A DNA stretch of 64,000 nt from Actinomadura violacea. GTDB lineage: Bacteria > Actinomycetota > Actinomycetes > Streptosporangiales > Streptosporangiaceae. Position numbers and translations under genes: made by a program. Under the pieces are notes generated by a model. That model worked only from the letters and a program-made list of their open reading frames with translations, was not told the DNA's origin and ran no database searches. Below, one piece after another: positions 48,631 to 57,567 of this stretch (position 1 is its first letter; each line of letters begins with the position of its first letter). The stretch spans positions 186,001 to 250,000 of the forward strand of contig NZ_JAGEPF010000010.1 of NCBI RefSeq assembly GCF_017573465.1. Reading direction: 5' to 3'.

Positions 48631-50025
48631 ATGCGCCGATGGACGCCGCTCATCGCGGTCTGCCTGGGCTCCTTCATGTTCATCGTGGACACCACGATCG
48701 TCGCGGTCGCGCTGCCCAGCGTCGCCCGCGGCCTGCACACCTCCCTGTCCGGCCTGCAATGGGTCGCCAACGTCTACACGCTCGTCCTCGCCGTGCTGAT
48801 GCTCCCGGCCGGGGCGCTCGCCGACCGGTACGGGCACCGCACCGCCTACGCCGCAGGACTGCTGGTCTTCGCGGCGGCGTCGGCGGGCTGCGCCCTCGCC
48901 CCGGACGCCGGCACGCTCATCGCCGCCCGCGCCGTCCAGGGGATCGGCGGCGCCGCGCTGGCCGTCACTGCGTTCTCCCTGCTCGGCGCCGTCTACCAGG
49001 GCCCGGCGCTCGGCACCGCCATGGGCGTGTGGGGCGCCGTCAGCGGCCTCGGCGGCGCGGCCGGGCCGATGCTCGGCGGCGCCCTCACCGCCTGGCTCGG
49101 CTGGCGCGCGATCTTCCTCGTGAACCTTCCGGTCACGCTGCTCACCCTCGTCCTGACGGTGAAGGCCGTCCCGTGCGGCGAGCGCGCCGCACGGCCCGCG
49201 CCCCTCGACCCGGCGGGCATGGCCCTCTTCGCGATCAGCGCAGCGGCCCTCACGACCGCCCTCACCAAAGCGGGCGGCAGCGGCTGGGGCTCGCCCGGGG
49301 TCCTCACCGGACTGGCCGCCGCGCTCACCGCCCTCACCGCGTTCGTGGTGCTCGAACTGCGGCGCCGCCACCCGATGCTCGACCTCCGGCTGTTCCGCGA
49401 CGCCGCGTTCTCCGCCGTCATGGTCTGCGTGCTCGCCTCGTCGGCCGCGTTCGCCTGCCTGATCTACACCTCGGTCTGGCTCCAGTCGGCGGCCGGCCTC
49501 GGCCCCGTCCGCACCGGCCTCGCCCTGATGCCGATGGCCCTGACGACCTTCGCCGTCTCCACGCTGAGCGGGCGCCGCGTCCCGCCGCGGACCGCGGTGA
49601 GCGGCGGCCTGCTGCTCAGCGGCATCGGCTGCGCGCTGCAGGCGAACCTGGACGCCGGCTCCGGCGCGTCCGCGATCACCCTCGGCCTGGTCGTGACCGG
49701 CGCCGGAGTCGGCCTGATGATCCCCGCCATGGGCGCCGCCGTGCTGACGGCCGCACCCCCTGAACGGCGCGGCATGGCCGCCGGCGCGATGACCACGTTC
49801 CGCCAGCTGGGCCAGACCCTCGGCGTCGCCGCGCTGGGCGTCCTCTTCCAGCACCCCCGCCACAACCCCGCCGCAGCCCTGAACCACGTCTACCTGGCCG
49901 CCGCCCTAACCGGCCTAACCGCCGCCGCCCTAGCCTTCACCGCCCTCAAGCGCCCCGCATCGAAGCCGATGAAGGCCGCACAGCCGAAAGAGCCGGCTGA
50001 ACAAGGTACGGAAGGGCAGAGCTGA
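48631..50025 (+). CDS. MFS drug exporter (DHA2/EmrB type)
   Basis: The ATG at 48631 has AAAGGAG 8 bases upstream. The 464-residue protein has the 14-helix DHA2 pattern, with motif A LADRYGHRTAY near residue 70-80, the family's FIVDTTIVAVALPS in helix 1 and the motif C-like GLGGAAGPMLGG near 140. It probably exports a toxic compound or metabolite by proton antiport. The divergent duplicated Lrp gene is its probable regulator. It is followed by a palindrome cluster. Confidence 0.9.
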   Translation: MRRWTPLIAVCLGSFMFIVDTTIVAVALPSVARGLHTSLSGLQWVANVYTLVLAVLMLPAGALADRYGHRTAYAAGLLVFAAASAGCALAPDAGTLIAARAVQGIGGAALAVTAFSLLGAVYQGPALGTAMGVWGAVSGLGGAAGPMLGGALTAWLGWRAIFLVNLPVTLLTLVLTVKAVPCGERAARPAPLDPAGMALFAISAAALTTALTKAGGSGWGSPGVLTGLAAALTALTAFVVLELRRRHPMLDLRLFRDAAFSAVMVCVLASSAAFACLIYTSVWLQSAAGLGPVRTGLALMPMALTTFAVSTLSGRRVPPRTAVSGGLLLSGIGCALQANLDAGSGASAITLGLVVTGAGVGLMIPAMGAAVLTAAPPERRGMAAGAMTTFRQLGQTLGVAALGVLFQHPRHNPAAALNHVYLAAALTGLTAAALAFTALKRPASKPMKAAQPKEPAEQGTEGQS

Positions 50026-50035
50026 GCCACCGCCA

Positions 50036-50082
50036 CGGGCAGGCACGCGGAGCGAGTGCAGCGAGCGCAGCGGGCCTGCCCG
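50036..50082. repeat. First inverted repeat of a palindrome cluster
   Basis: CGGGCAGGC (50036-50044) pairs with GCCTGCCCG (50074-50082) around a short AGCGAG-rich spacer. It is the first of three adjacent inverted repeats between two convergent genes. Confidence 0.55.
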
Positions 50083-50083
50083 A

Positions 50084-50141
50084 CGACGGACGAGGCGTTT
50101 CGCGCGGAGCTCTAGCGGAGCGCGAAACGCCTCGTCCGTCG
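50084..50141. repeat. 21-bp perfect hairpin element
   Basis: Bases 50084-50104 are exactly complementary to 50121-50141 (core GGACGAGGCGTTTCGCG), with a 16-base loop. It is much longer and more perfect than needed for a terminator and may be a dispersed palindromic element of the genome or part of a terminator array between the convergent MFS and ABC genes. Confidence 0.6.
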
Positions 50142-50150
50142 CAACGGGGG

Positions 50151-50174
50151 TTCCAGGGGGTCGCCCCCCTGGAA
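50151..50174. terminator. Hairpin between convergent MFS and ABC genes
   Basis: TTCCAGGGGG pairs with CCCCCTGGAA around a 4-base loop, next to an AAAAA stretch. It lies 4 bases before the stop of the leftward permease gene and suits a terminator read in either direction. Confidence 0.5.
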
Positions 50175-50177
50175 AAA

Positions 50178-50987
50178 TCACGCCCGCTTCTTGAAAGCCC
50201 TAAGCGACAGGGGTGCGAAGACCAGGGAGATGCCGACGCCCCAGGCGAGCGCGATCCAGGCGTGTTCCAGGACGGGGCCGCCGACGAGCAGGCCGCGCAT
50301 GGACGCGACCAGCTGCGTCACCGGGCTGTTGTCCATGCAGAACGCCAGCCAGCCGGGGATGCCCTTGGTCGTGGGGATGAACGCGGTGCTCAGGAAGCTC
50401 AGCGGGAAGATGACCACGAAGCCGAAGATCTGCACCTTCTCCGGTTCGTTGACCTTCATCGCGATGTACACCGACGTCCAGGAGAACAGCAGCGCGAAGG
50501 TGAGCAGCAGCAGGAACGCCAGGAGCACCGACAGGACGCCGGTGTGCACGCGGAACCCGATCGCGAATCCGACGCCGAGCAGGATCAGCATCGACCACGC
50601 CTGCTTGACGGTGTCGGCGATGATGCGGCCGGCGAGCGGCGCCGACCGGGAGATCGGCAGGCTGCGGAACCGGTCGAACACCCCCTTGGTGATGTCGGTG
50701 TTCAGCCCGAAGCCGGTGCTCATCCCGGCGAACAGCGCGTTCTGCGCGATGATCCCGGGGATGACGATCGGCAGGTAGGCCTGGACGCTGCCGGCCATCG
50801 CCGGGCCGAACACGTACGCGAACAGCAGCACGAACATGATGGGCTGGATGGACAGGTCCAGCAGCTCCATCGGGTTGTGCTTGATCTGGACGAGGTTGCG
50901 CCAGGCCAGCGTCAGCGTGTTGCGGGCGGCGATGCCCGGCGACACGCGCTTGGCCAGGTCCTGCGGTGCGAACGCCGTGGCGGTCAT
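50178..50987 (-). CDS. ABC-2 type permease (DrrB-like)
   Basis: The 269-residue membrane protein has six helices, with QIKHNPMELLDLSIQPIMFVLLFAYVFG in two parts near 33-60 and PLSFLSTAFIPTTKGIPGW near 190-210, as in DrrB/ABC-2 exporters. Its start overlaps the stop of the ATPase gene at 50984 (ATGA). Together they probably form a drug or lipid exporter. The MFS gene ends upstream in convergent orientation. Confidence 0.88.
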   Translation of the reverse strand: MTATAFAPQDLAKRVSPGIAARNTLTLAWRNLVQIKHNPMELLDLSIQPIMFVLLFAYVFGPAMAGSVQAYLPIVIPGIIAQNALFAGMSTGFGLNTDITKGVFDRFRSLPISRSAPLAGRIIADTVKQAWSMLILLGVGFAIGFRVHTGVLSVLLAFLLLLTFALLFSWTSVYIAMKVNEPEKVQIFGFVVIFPLSFLSTAFIPTTKGIPGWLAFCMDNSPVTQLVASMRGLLVGGPVLEHAWIALAWGVGISLVFAPLSLRAFKKRA

Positions 50988-51976
50988 GCCGAGGCCCCTT
51001 CCCGGTCGGCGGCCTGCTCGAGCTCGCCGGCCTCCGCGTCGATGTCGTCGGTGTGGTGGCCGGTGAGGGCGAAGAACACCTCGTCCAGGCTGGACTTGCG
51101 CAGCGACAGCTCGCCGACGGCGACGCCCGCGTCGTCGAGGCGCCGGACGACGGCGGGCATCAGCGCCGGGTCGGTGATCGGCGCGGACACCAGGCCGTCG
51201 CGGATCTCCGGTTCGGCGCCGGTGAGGTCGGCGACGATCCGCGCGGCGGTGCCGCCGTCGGATTCGCGGATCGGCCGCAGCTCCAGCACCTGGCCGCCGA
51301 CCTGCGCCTTCAGCCGGTCGGAGGTGCCCTGCGCGATCACCTGGCCGCGGTCGATCACCACGATGTCGTCGGCGAGCTGGTCGGCCTCCTCCAGGTACTG
51401 GGTGGTGAGCAGGACGGTGACGCCGTCGTCGGTGAGGCCGCGGACGATGTCCCAGAGGCCGTTGCGGCTGCGCGGGTCGAGGCCGGTGGTCGGCTCGTCC
51501 AGGAACAGGATCTGCGGCCGCCCGACCAGGCTGGCCGCGAGGTCGAGGCGGCGGCGCATCCCGCCCGAGTAGGTCTTGGCGGCGCGTTCGGCCGCCTCGG
51601 TGAGCTGGAACCGCTCCAGCAGTTCGGCGGCGCGCGCCCGCGACGCCCGCCGCGAGACGCCGAGCAGCCGCCCGATGAGGATCAGGTTCTCGGTGCCGGT
51701 GAGCATCTCGTCGACCCCGGCGTACTGCCCGGTGAGGCCGATCAGCTGCCGCACCTTGTGCGCGTCCTTGACCACGTCGAACCCGCCGACCCGGGCGCTG
51801 CCCTCGGTCGGCTCGATCAGGGTGGCGAGGATCCGCGTCGCCGTCGTCTTCCCGGCGCCGTTCGGGCCGAGGACGCCCAGCACGGTGCCGGGCTCGGCGG
51901 TGAGCGAGACGCCGGCCAGCGCCCTGGTCTCACCGAACCGCTTCACCAGGCCGTCGGCCTGGATCGCGTAGGACAT
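50984..51976 (-). CDS. Daunorubicin-resistance-type ABC ATPase (DrrA-like)
   Basis: The 330-residue protein starts at ATG 51976 with AGGAG 5 bases upstream. Residues 35-220 form the ABC domain: Walker A GPNGAGKTTATRI, the signature YSGGMRRRLDLA and Walker B ILFLDEPTTGLD. The C-terminal extension (about 230-330) is the DrrA-type regulatory domain. It energises the permease at 50178-50987. The pair could export the PKS-derived lipid or another toxic compound, but nothing in the sequence ties it to a substrate. Confidence 0.9.
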   Translation of the reverse strand: MSYAIQADGLVKRFGETRALAGVSLTAEPGTVLGVLGPNGAGKTTATRILATLIEPTEGSARVGGFDVVKDAHKVRQLIGLTGQYAGVDEMLTGTENLILIGRLLGVSRRASRARAAELLERFQLTEAAERAAKTYSGGMRRRLDLAASLVGRPQILFLDEPTTGLDPRSRNGLWDIVRGLTDDGVTVLLTTQYLEEADQLADDIVVIDRGQVIAQGTSDRLKAQVGGQVLELRPIRESDGGTAARIVADLTGAEPEIRDGLVSAPITDPALMPAVVRRLDDAGVAVGELSLRKSSLDEVFFALTGHHTDDIDAEAGELEQAADREGASA

Positions 51977-52176
51977 GTGATCTCCTGGGACTCGGTCTGC
52001 CGGACTTCCCGCCCGACGGGGACGGACCCGCCAACCTATGCGTGCCCCGGGTCGGTCCGCATCCACTTGTTCCGCCGCGTCGCGGCGGCCGTCGGGCACG
52101 TTGCGACACTCTCGCAGCCGCTACTGACAAAACGCTGGTAGCGCGCCGTTTTCTCCGGACGCTCTAGACTCGCGGT

Positions 52177-52737
52177 GTGACGTCGGTGCGGCGGACTCAC
52201 CAGAAGGACGGCGGGGGGCCGCGCCCGCCGCGGCTGCGGCCGCCCGAGAACCGGGTGTCGCCGCGTGCCATCGCGCACTGGGCCATCGAGTACCTGCTGC
52301 TGTGGGGGCTGGCGTTCGGGCTCGCGCTCGGCGTCGCCGCGTGGCTCGGCCACGCCGGCTGGAGCGGGATGCCGGGCTGGCTGTCCGGGCGTGTCGGCTG
52401 GCTGCCCTACATCGTCGGGACGGCCGGGGTCCTCATGGTCACCGCGGCGCCCGTGTGGCGGTACCGGGTGCACCGCTGGGAGGTCAGCGCCGACGTCGTC
52501 TACACCCGCACCGGCTGGTTCAGCCGCGAGTGGCTGCTGGTGCCGGTCGGCCGGATCCAGACCGTCGACACCGAGCAGGGCTGGATCGAGCGGCTGCTCG
52601 GCCTGGCCACCATCAAGGTCAACACCGCCTCGCACACCGGCTCGTCGGAGGTGGCCGGCCTTCCCGCGGACGTGGCGACCCGCCTGGCCGAGCAACTCGC
52701 GCACCGCGCGCACGACCTGCGCGACGACGCGACGTGA
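52177..52737 (+). CDS. Bacterial PH-domain membrane protein (YdbS-like)
   Basis: GTG 52177 gives 186 residues: a polar N-terminus, two membrane helices (about 42-60 and 76-96) and a bacterial PH-like domain with TRTGWFSREWLLVPVGRIQTVDTEQG near 110-135 and AGLPADVATRLAEQL. Bacterial PH pairs of this kind are membrane proteins with homologues in bacilli (YdbS/YdbT), where they counteract antimicrobial peptides. The stop overlaps the next gene. Confidence 0.8.
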   Translation: MTSVRRTHQKDGGGPRPPRLRPPENRVSPRAIAHWAIEYLLLWGLAFGLALGVAAWLGHAGWSGMPGWLSGRVGWLPYIVGTAGVLMVTAAPVWRYRVHRWEVSADVVYTRTGWFSREWLLVPVGRIQTVDTEQGWIERLLGLATIKVNTASHTGSSEVAGLPADVATRLAEQLAHRAHDLRDDAT

Positions 52738-54257
52738 GCGTCCGCCCCGAGGCCGGCGGGCCCGCCGCGGCGGGACGCCCGTCCGACGCCGCGGCGGTCG
52801 CGGCGGCGCCGCGCCGCCGCCGGCTGCATCCGCTGACGTTCGTGGTCGGCGCGGTCCGCGAGCTGGCGGCGCTGCTCGCGGCGGGCGCCACCGGCCTGCT
52901 CGTCGGCGGGATGTCCACCGCGTTCTACTTCACTCTCGCCGGGCTCGCGTTCGGGCTGGTGTTCCACGTCACCGGCTGGGTCATCTTCACCTACGTCCTG
53001 CACGGTGACCGGATCGAGCTGCGGCGCGTGCTCATCGGACGGTCCGTCAAGAGCATCCCGCGGGACCGGATCCGGAGCGTCGACGTCAGCGCGTCCCTGC
53101 CGCAGCGGCTCCTGGGGCTCGCCGTCGTGCACATCGACGCCGGGGCAGAGGGCGGCGAGGGCACCCTCAACGCCGTGTCCCGGCAGGAGGCGGACCGGCT
53201 GCGGCGCGTCCTGCTCGCGCGGCCGACCGCCGACCGGCGCCCGCCCCGGCGCCTCCTCGCCCGGGCGGCGCCGCGCTGGTACCTGTACGCCCCGCTCAGC
53301 GGCGCCTACCTGCTCACGCCGTTCGCGGTGGCGGGCAGCGTGCTCGGCACCCTCTACAACCTCGGGGACGACCTCGGGCTCATCACCCAGCGGCGCGTGG
53401 AGAGCGTCGGGCACGACGTCGCGGGGGTGGCGCCCGCCGTCGCCGTCGCGCTGCTCGTCGTGGTGCTGCTCGCCATGCCCGTCATGTCGGTGATCGTGTT
53501 CAGTTTGTTCAACTGGGACTTCACCGTGCACGAGCGGGACGGCTCGATCCTGGTGGAGCGGGGCGTGCTCACCCGGCGGGCGGTGTCCCTCGAACGCCGC
53601 CGGCTGCGGGGCGTCGAGCTGTCGGACAACCCGCTGGAGCGGCGCGCCGGGGTCGTCCGCCTCGGCGCCCTGATCACCGGCCTGGGGGACGCGGCGCACC
53701 GCGGCCGGCTGCTGCCCGCCGCGCCCCGCGCCGCCGCCGGGGACCTCGCCGCGCGCGTCCTCGGCCCGGTCCCTGGCCCGCTGATCGCGCACCCGCGGGC
53801 GGCCCGCGGCCGGCGGGTCGCCCGCGCGGTCGCGCCCGTCGCGGGCGTCGCCGCCATCGCCGTGCTGGCCGGTCAGCCGTGGGTCGCCTACGTGTGCGCC
53901 GCCGTCGCCGTCCTCGCCGTCCCGCTGGGCCTGGACCGCTACCGGCAGCTGGGGCATGCGTCCGACGGGGCCCGCCTCACCGTCCGCTCGGGTTCGCTGC
54001 GGCGCCGCCAGGTCGTCGTCGACCACGGCGCCGTGATCGGCTGGCGCATCCGCCGGACGCTGTTCCAGCGCCGCCTCGGCCTCGCGACGCTGTTCGTCGC
54101 GACGGGCGCCGGCGACGGCGGCTACTCCGCGACGGACATGTCCGAGTCGGACGCCGTCGCGTTCGCCGCCGCCATCACTCCCGACTGGCTCGCGCCGTTC
54201 ATCGAGCGGCCCGCACCGGAACCGCCCGCGGCGAAGGACGCCGGGCCCGGGGCCTGA
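52734..54257 (+). CDS. Multi-domain bacterial PH protein (YdbT-like)
   Basis: GTG 52734 overlaps the upstream stop and gives 507 residues. It has several membrane helices (about 35-85, 190-215, 235-265, 355-390) separated by PH-like domains; the repeat unit of the partner gene is visible in VLIGRSVKSIPRDRIRSVDVS and GVLTRRAVSLERRRLRGVELS. It probably forms a complex with the preceding YdbS-like protein in the membrane. The gene is convergent with SepH, with 18 bases between. Confidence 0.8.
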   Translation: MSVRPEAGGPAAAGRPSDAAAVAAAPRRRRLHPLTFVVGAVRELAALLAAGATGLLVGGMSTAFYFTLAGLAFGLVFHVTGWVIFTYVLHGDRIELRRVLIGRSVKSIPRDRIRSVDVSASLPQRLLGLAVVHIDAGAEGGEGTLNAVSRQEADRLRRVLLARPTADRRPPRRLLARAAPRWYLYAPLSGAYLLTPFAVAGSVLGTLYNLGDDLGLITQRRVESVGHDVAGVAPAVAVALLVVVLLAMPVMSVIVFSLFNWDFTVHERDGSILVERGVLTRRAVSLERRRLRGVELSDNPLERRAGVVRLGALITGLGDAAHRGRLLPAAPRAAAGDLAARVLGPVPGPLIAHPRAARGRRVARAVAPVAGVAAIAVLAGQPWVAYVCAAVAVLAVPLGLDRYRQLGHASDGARLTVRSGSLRRRQVVVDHGAVIGWRIRRTLFQRRLGLATLFVATGAGDGGYSATDMSESDAVAFAAAITPDWLAPFIERPAPEPPAAKDAGPGA

Positions 54258-54275
54258 TCGCGGCCCCCGGCGTCG

Positions 54276-56012
54276 TCACTCGGGTCGGCGGGCGCCGAAC
54301 ATGATCTCGTCCCAGGACGGCACCGAGGCGCGCTTGCCCTTGGCCTTGCGGCGGGGCCGCGCCGGACGCTGCGCCGGGGACTCCGCGGCCGCGGCGGCCG
54401 CCGGGGACCCGGTGACCGGCTTGTCCTGCGCGGCGGGCATCGACGGCCGGGCCGGCTTCTTCTTCGCCGGCGGCCGGGACGGCTCGTGCCGCGCCGGATG
54501 CTGCTGGGCGGGCTGCTGCTGCGGTGCGGGCTTCGGCGGGGCGGGCTTCGGCCGAGCGGCCTTCTCCTCGGGCGCCTGCACCGGACGCTCCGGCGCCGTC
54601 TCGGCGCTCTGCGGAGCCTCCTCCGCCTCGTCCTGCGCGGTCTCGCCCCCGTCGGTCTCGGCCTCGGCGGTCGCCTCTTCGGGCTCGTCACTCTCCTGCG
54701 GGGAGGCCGCGGCCTCCTCCGCGACGACCTCGTCGTGCTCCTGCGCCGCCTCGGTGGCTTCCTCAGCGACCGGCTCCTGCGCGGCCTCGTCCGCGTCGGG
54801 CTCCTCGGAGGCCGCCTGCACGTCCTCGGCCGGCGCCTCGTGCTCGTCCGGACGCGCCTCGGCCTCGGGCGCGGGGCTCTCCGCGTCCTGCCGCTCGTCC
54901 TGCGCGTCCTCGTTCTGGGCCGCCGGGGTCTCCTCGGCGGTCGCCGTCTCTTCGCGGGCCTCAGAGGCGGTGTCGTCCTCGTCGCGGTGCGTCGGGCTCT
55001 CGTCGGCGGACTCAACGCCCGCGCGGGCCAGTGCCTCCTCGGCGGTGCTCTCCCGCTCCTCAGCGGCGGCCTGAGGCCGCTCTGTGCGCGCCTGAGGGAC
55101 GCGCGGCTCCTCGGCGGCGGGACGGGCGGGCTCGGGGGCCTCGCGCAGGCGCGGGGCCTCGCGGGGGCCGTCCGAGGAGAGCGGACGGGACGCCTCGCGC
55201 AGCGGCGCGCCCTCGGCGGCCGCGTCGCGGAAGGCGGGCCGCGGGTCGACCATGCGGCCGCGCTCGACGATGTACTGCGGCGGCTCGGCGGGACGCAGCG
55301 GGCCGGGCGCCGCGGGCTGCTCCGGCTCCGGGGGCAGGCCGCGCGCGGACGGCTCGCGGTCGTTCTGCACGACCTTCATCGCGGGACGGCGCGGGACGAG
55401 CGGGGTGACGGTGTCCGACAGCGCGTCGTCGTCCCACTCGACGGCGGTGAGCCGGGCGGCGATCTCGTCGAGCGGGGAGACGTGCCGGCGGCGCGGGTCG
55501 AAGGACCACTCGGCGGCGTGCGGGCGGCCGTTGTCGAAGAACGACAGCCGGACGCGCCAGGTGGAGTCCTCGCACTTCCACGAGTCCCACTCGACCTCCT
55601 CGAGGTCGACGCCGCCGCGGCCGAGCCGCTCCTCGACGGTCTCGCCGAGCGGCGGCCCGAGCGTGGTGGTGTCGCCGGGCCGGCGCACCGCGACGCGCTG
55701 CGCCTGCTGCGCCATGTACTCGCGTTCCTGCAGGACCGGGCCCTCGAACCAGCGGACGCGTTCGACGGGGATGCCCGCCGACTCGGCGATCTCCTCCGCC
55801 GTCTCGCCGGACCGGATGCGGGCCTGGATCTCCTTGGGACGCAAGGGACTCTCCACTTCGATCTCGAACTGGCCGAGGCGGGAGAAGTGCCCACGGACCG
55901 CGGCGCGGAGCCGGTCGTCGACGGGCAGGGTGAACCGGGTGCCTCGGCCCGCGGTGGCCAGGACGAGGTACGTACCGTCCTCGCTGACCGCGACGAGGCG
56001 CAGCTCCTGCAT
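54276..56012 (-). CDS. sepH: Septation protein SepH (DUF3071)
   Basis: The 578-residue protein begins with the conserved DUF3071 domain (about 1-190: MQELRLVAVSEDGTYLVLA, PKEIQARIRSGETAEEIAESAG with the HTH-like motif, RVRWFEGPVLQEREYMAQQA and WRVRLSFFDNGRPHAAEWSFD). The central region is a long Glu/Ala/Pro-rich disordered stretch (about 220-520) and the end has the conserved SWDEIMFGARR segment. SepH binds FtsZ and promotes Z-ring assembly in sporulating actinomycetes. It stands alone with a 409-base upstream gap. Confidence 0.9.
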   Translation of the reverse strand: MQELRLVAVSEDGTYLVLATAGRGTRFTLPVDDRLRAAVRGHFSRLGQFEIEVESPLRPKEIQARIRSGETAEEIAESAGIPVERVRWFEGPVLQEREYMAQQAQRVAVRRPGDTTTLGPPLGETVEERLGRGGVDLEEVEWDSWKCEDSTWRVRLSFFDNGRPHAAEWSFDPRRRHVSPLDEIAARLTAVEWDDDALSDTVTPLVPRRPAMKVVQNDREPSARGLPPEPEQPAAPGPLRPAEPPQYIVERGRMVDPRPAFRDAAAEGAPLREASRPLSSDGPREAPRLREAPEPARPAAEEPRVPQARTERPQAAAEERESTAEEALARAGVESADESPTHRDEDDTASEAREETATAEETPAAQNEDAQDERQDAESPAPEAEARPDEHEAPAEDVQAASEEPDADEAAQEPVAEEATEAAQEHDEVVAEEAAASPQESDEPEEATAEAETDGGETAQDEAEEAPQSAETAPERPVQAPEEKAARPKPAPPKPAPQQQPAQQHPARHEPSRPPAKKKPARPSMPAAQDKPVTGSPAAAAAAESPAQRPARPRRKAKGKRASVPSWDEIMFGARRPE

Positions 56013-56421
56013 GCGTGTCCTTCCTGCCCTGTCCTGACGGCACGGAGGGCGCCGGCCGGTCCGGCCGCGGTCTCACCGGCCGGTCGCCCGTTGCCCGCCG
56101 AGGGCGCATGCGTGCCCTTCCCCCGGGTTCCCGAGTCTCTCTTTCGGACACACCTGCTGCCAGCACCGTACCCGGCATGTCCGAACATCGCCGCTCTCGA
56201 AGCCCCCTTCACGAGGCCGAAGAGGGCACCTGACCTAGCTTGCCGGTGTTGCGGCGCCGCCGTGGCCGCCCTGCCGGATTCTTGTGCATCCTTTTCCACA
56301 CTGTGCCTGAGCGCGGCGGCACTCGCCGGCGCCGCGAGGTTAGGAGCGTCACGTCTGTGGCAGGAACACCCGGATCTTCCGAATAGTTTCGTTTTCTGGG
56401 GATTCGGGCGAACGGACAGGG
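56013..56421. other. Intergenic region between sepH and the repeat protein
   Basis: This 409-base gap holds the divergent promoters of sepH and of the 56422 gene. A short GGCCGG-rich inverted repeat near 56052-56085 is visible. No RNA gene or credible reading frame is seen, and no confident promoter can be assigned. Confidence 0.35.
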
Positions 56422-57417
56422 GTGAAGGGGCCGATGCGGCGCAAGCTGCCGGACGTCAGTACGACGCAGCTGATCGCCAGTGGGGTGGCGACGCTGGTCG
56501 CCGCCGTGGGCGCGTCCTACCTGGGGGTCTACGGGACGATCATCGGCGCGGGGCTGATGAGCGTGATGTCGACGGCGGGCTCCGCGGTGGTCAAGCACTA
56601 CCTCGACCAGGGCCGGAGCCAGATCAAGGACCTGACGCACCTGCAGGCGGCGGTGAACCGGCGGGACACGGTCGAGCACGCGGCGGCGGAGGCGAAGAGC
56701 GCCGACCCGACGCGGACCGTGGTGTGGCCGCCGGACGACCCGAACGCGACCAACCTCGACCCGAACGCGACCCGCCTCGACCTGAACCTCCCCGGCGGCG
56801 TCTCCGGCAATGTCCCCGGTGGCGGGGACCCGAACGCCACGCGCCTGGACCGCACGCCGGCGGAGACGGTCGCGGACGCGCTCGCGACGGCGGCGGGCCC
56901 GGACGCCGTCCGCGAGGTCGTCCGCCGGTCGGCGCTCGACGCCACCGCCGACTGGGTCAAGCAGCACTGGGTGAAGCTCGTCGTGTCGTCCGCCGCGATC
57001 TTCGCCATCGTGATCGGCGGGATCACCGTGTACGAGGCCGCGACCGGCTCGCCGATCGGCAACGGCTCCGGCGGCGGGACGACCCTGTCGAAGGCGCTGA
57101 CCGGCGGCGGCGGTGGCGGCGGCGGGACGGACGAGTCCCCGAAGTCGCCCGTCCCGTCCACGCACGCGACGACGTCCGGCGATGCGCCGACCGACGGCCC
57201 GTCCGGCGGCGTCCCGTCGACCGGGACGCCCAGCTCGGCGCCGCCCACCACGACGCGTCCCACCGAGCCGACCGCGCCGACGTCGTCGGCCGCGACCACG
57301 CCGAGCGCGCCGAACACCCCGGACCCGACGAAGTCGCCGGAGGGCGGGACCGGCGGCGACGGCCAGCAGAACGACAACCAGAACGGCGCCGAGCCCCAGA
57401 TCACCCAGGGCCGGTGA
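56422..57417 (+). CDS. Membrane protein with PNATRLD repeats (331 aa)
   Basis: Starting at GTG 56422 (ATG 56434 also possible), the protein has an Ala/Gly/Val-rich hydrophobic N-terminal part (about 18-50), a coiled segment, a region with repeated DPNATRLD-like units (about 109-150), a second hydrophobic helix (about 180-205, VKLVVSSAAIFAIVIGGITVY) and a long Gly then Ser/Thr/Pro-rich tail (about 220-331) that is probably extracellular. No family is recognised; a membrane-bound sensor or wall-associated factor is possible. Confidence 0.5.
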   Translation: MKGPMRRKLPDVSTTQLIASGVATLVAAVGASYLGVYGTIIGAGLMSVMSTAGSAVVKHYLDQGRSQIKDLTHLQAAVNRRDTVEHAAAEAKSADPTRTVVWPPDDPNATNLDPNATRLDLNLPGGVSGNVPGGGDPNATRLDRTPAETVADALATAAGPDAVREVVRRSALDATADWVKQHWVKLVVSSAAIFAIVIGGITVYEAATGSPIGNGSGGGTTLSKALTGGGGGGGGTDESPKSPVPSTHATTSGDAPTDGPSGGVPSTGTPSSAPPTTTRPTEPTAPTSSAATTPSAPNTPDPTKSPEGGTGGDGQQNDNQNGAEPQITQGR

Positions 57418-57526
57418 CCGCGGCCCCGTAGCCGAGCCGTCAACGACTTGGCCGTCGCGATCGCGCAGCGAGCCCCCGGGCGAGTCGGAGCGATGCAGCG
57501 ATCGCACGCAGTGCCCGTTGAAGGGA

Positions 57527-57542
57527 AGGCGCTCTAGCGCCT
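57527..57542. terminator. Short hairpin between convergent genes
   Basis: AGGCGCT and AGCGCCT form a 7-bp stem around CT. It lies between the convergent 56422 gene and the lactone oxidase gene and is a modest terminator candidate. Confidence 0.35.
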
Positions 57543-57567
57543 GACCGCCCAGGGCAGTGCAGAGAAC

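Noticed and set aside
56350..56421. ECF-sigma promoter before the 56422 gene (GGAAC box)
   Set aside because: A GGAACACC box occurs but no matching -10 at the right spacing.
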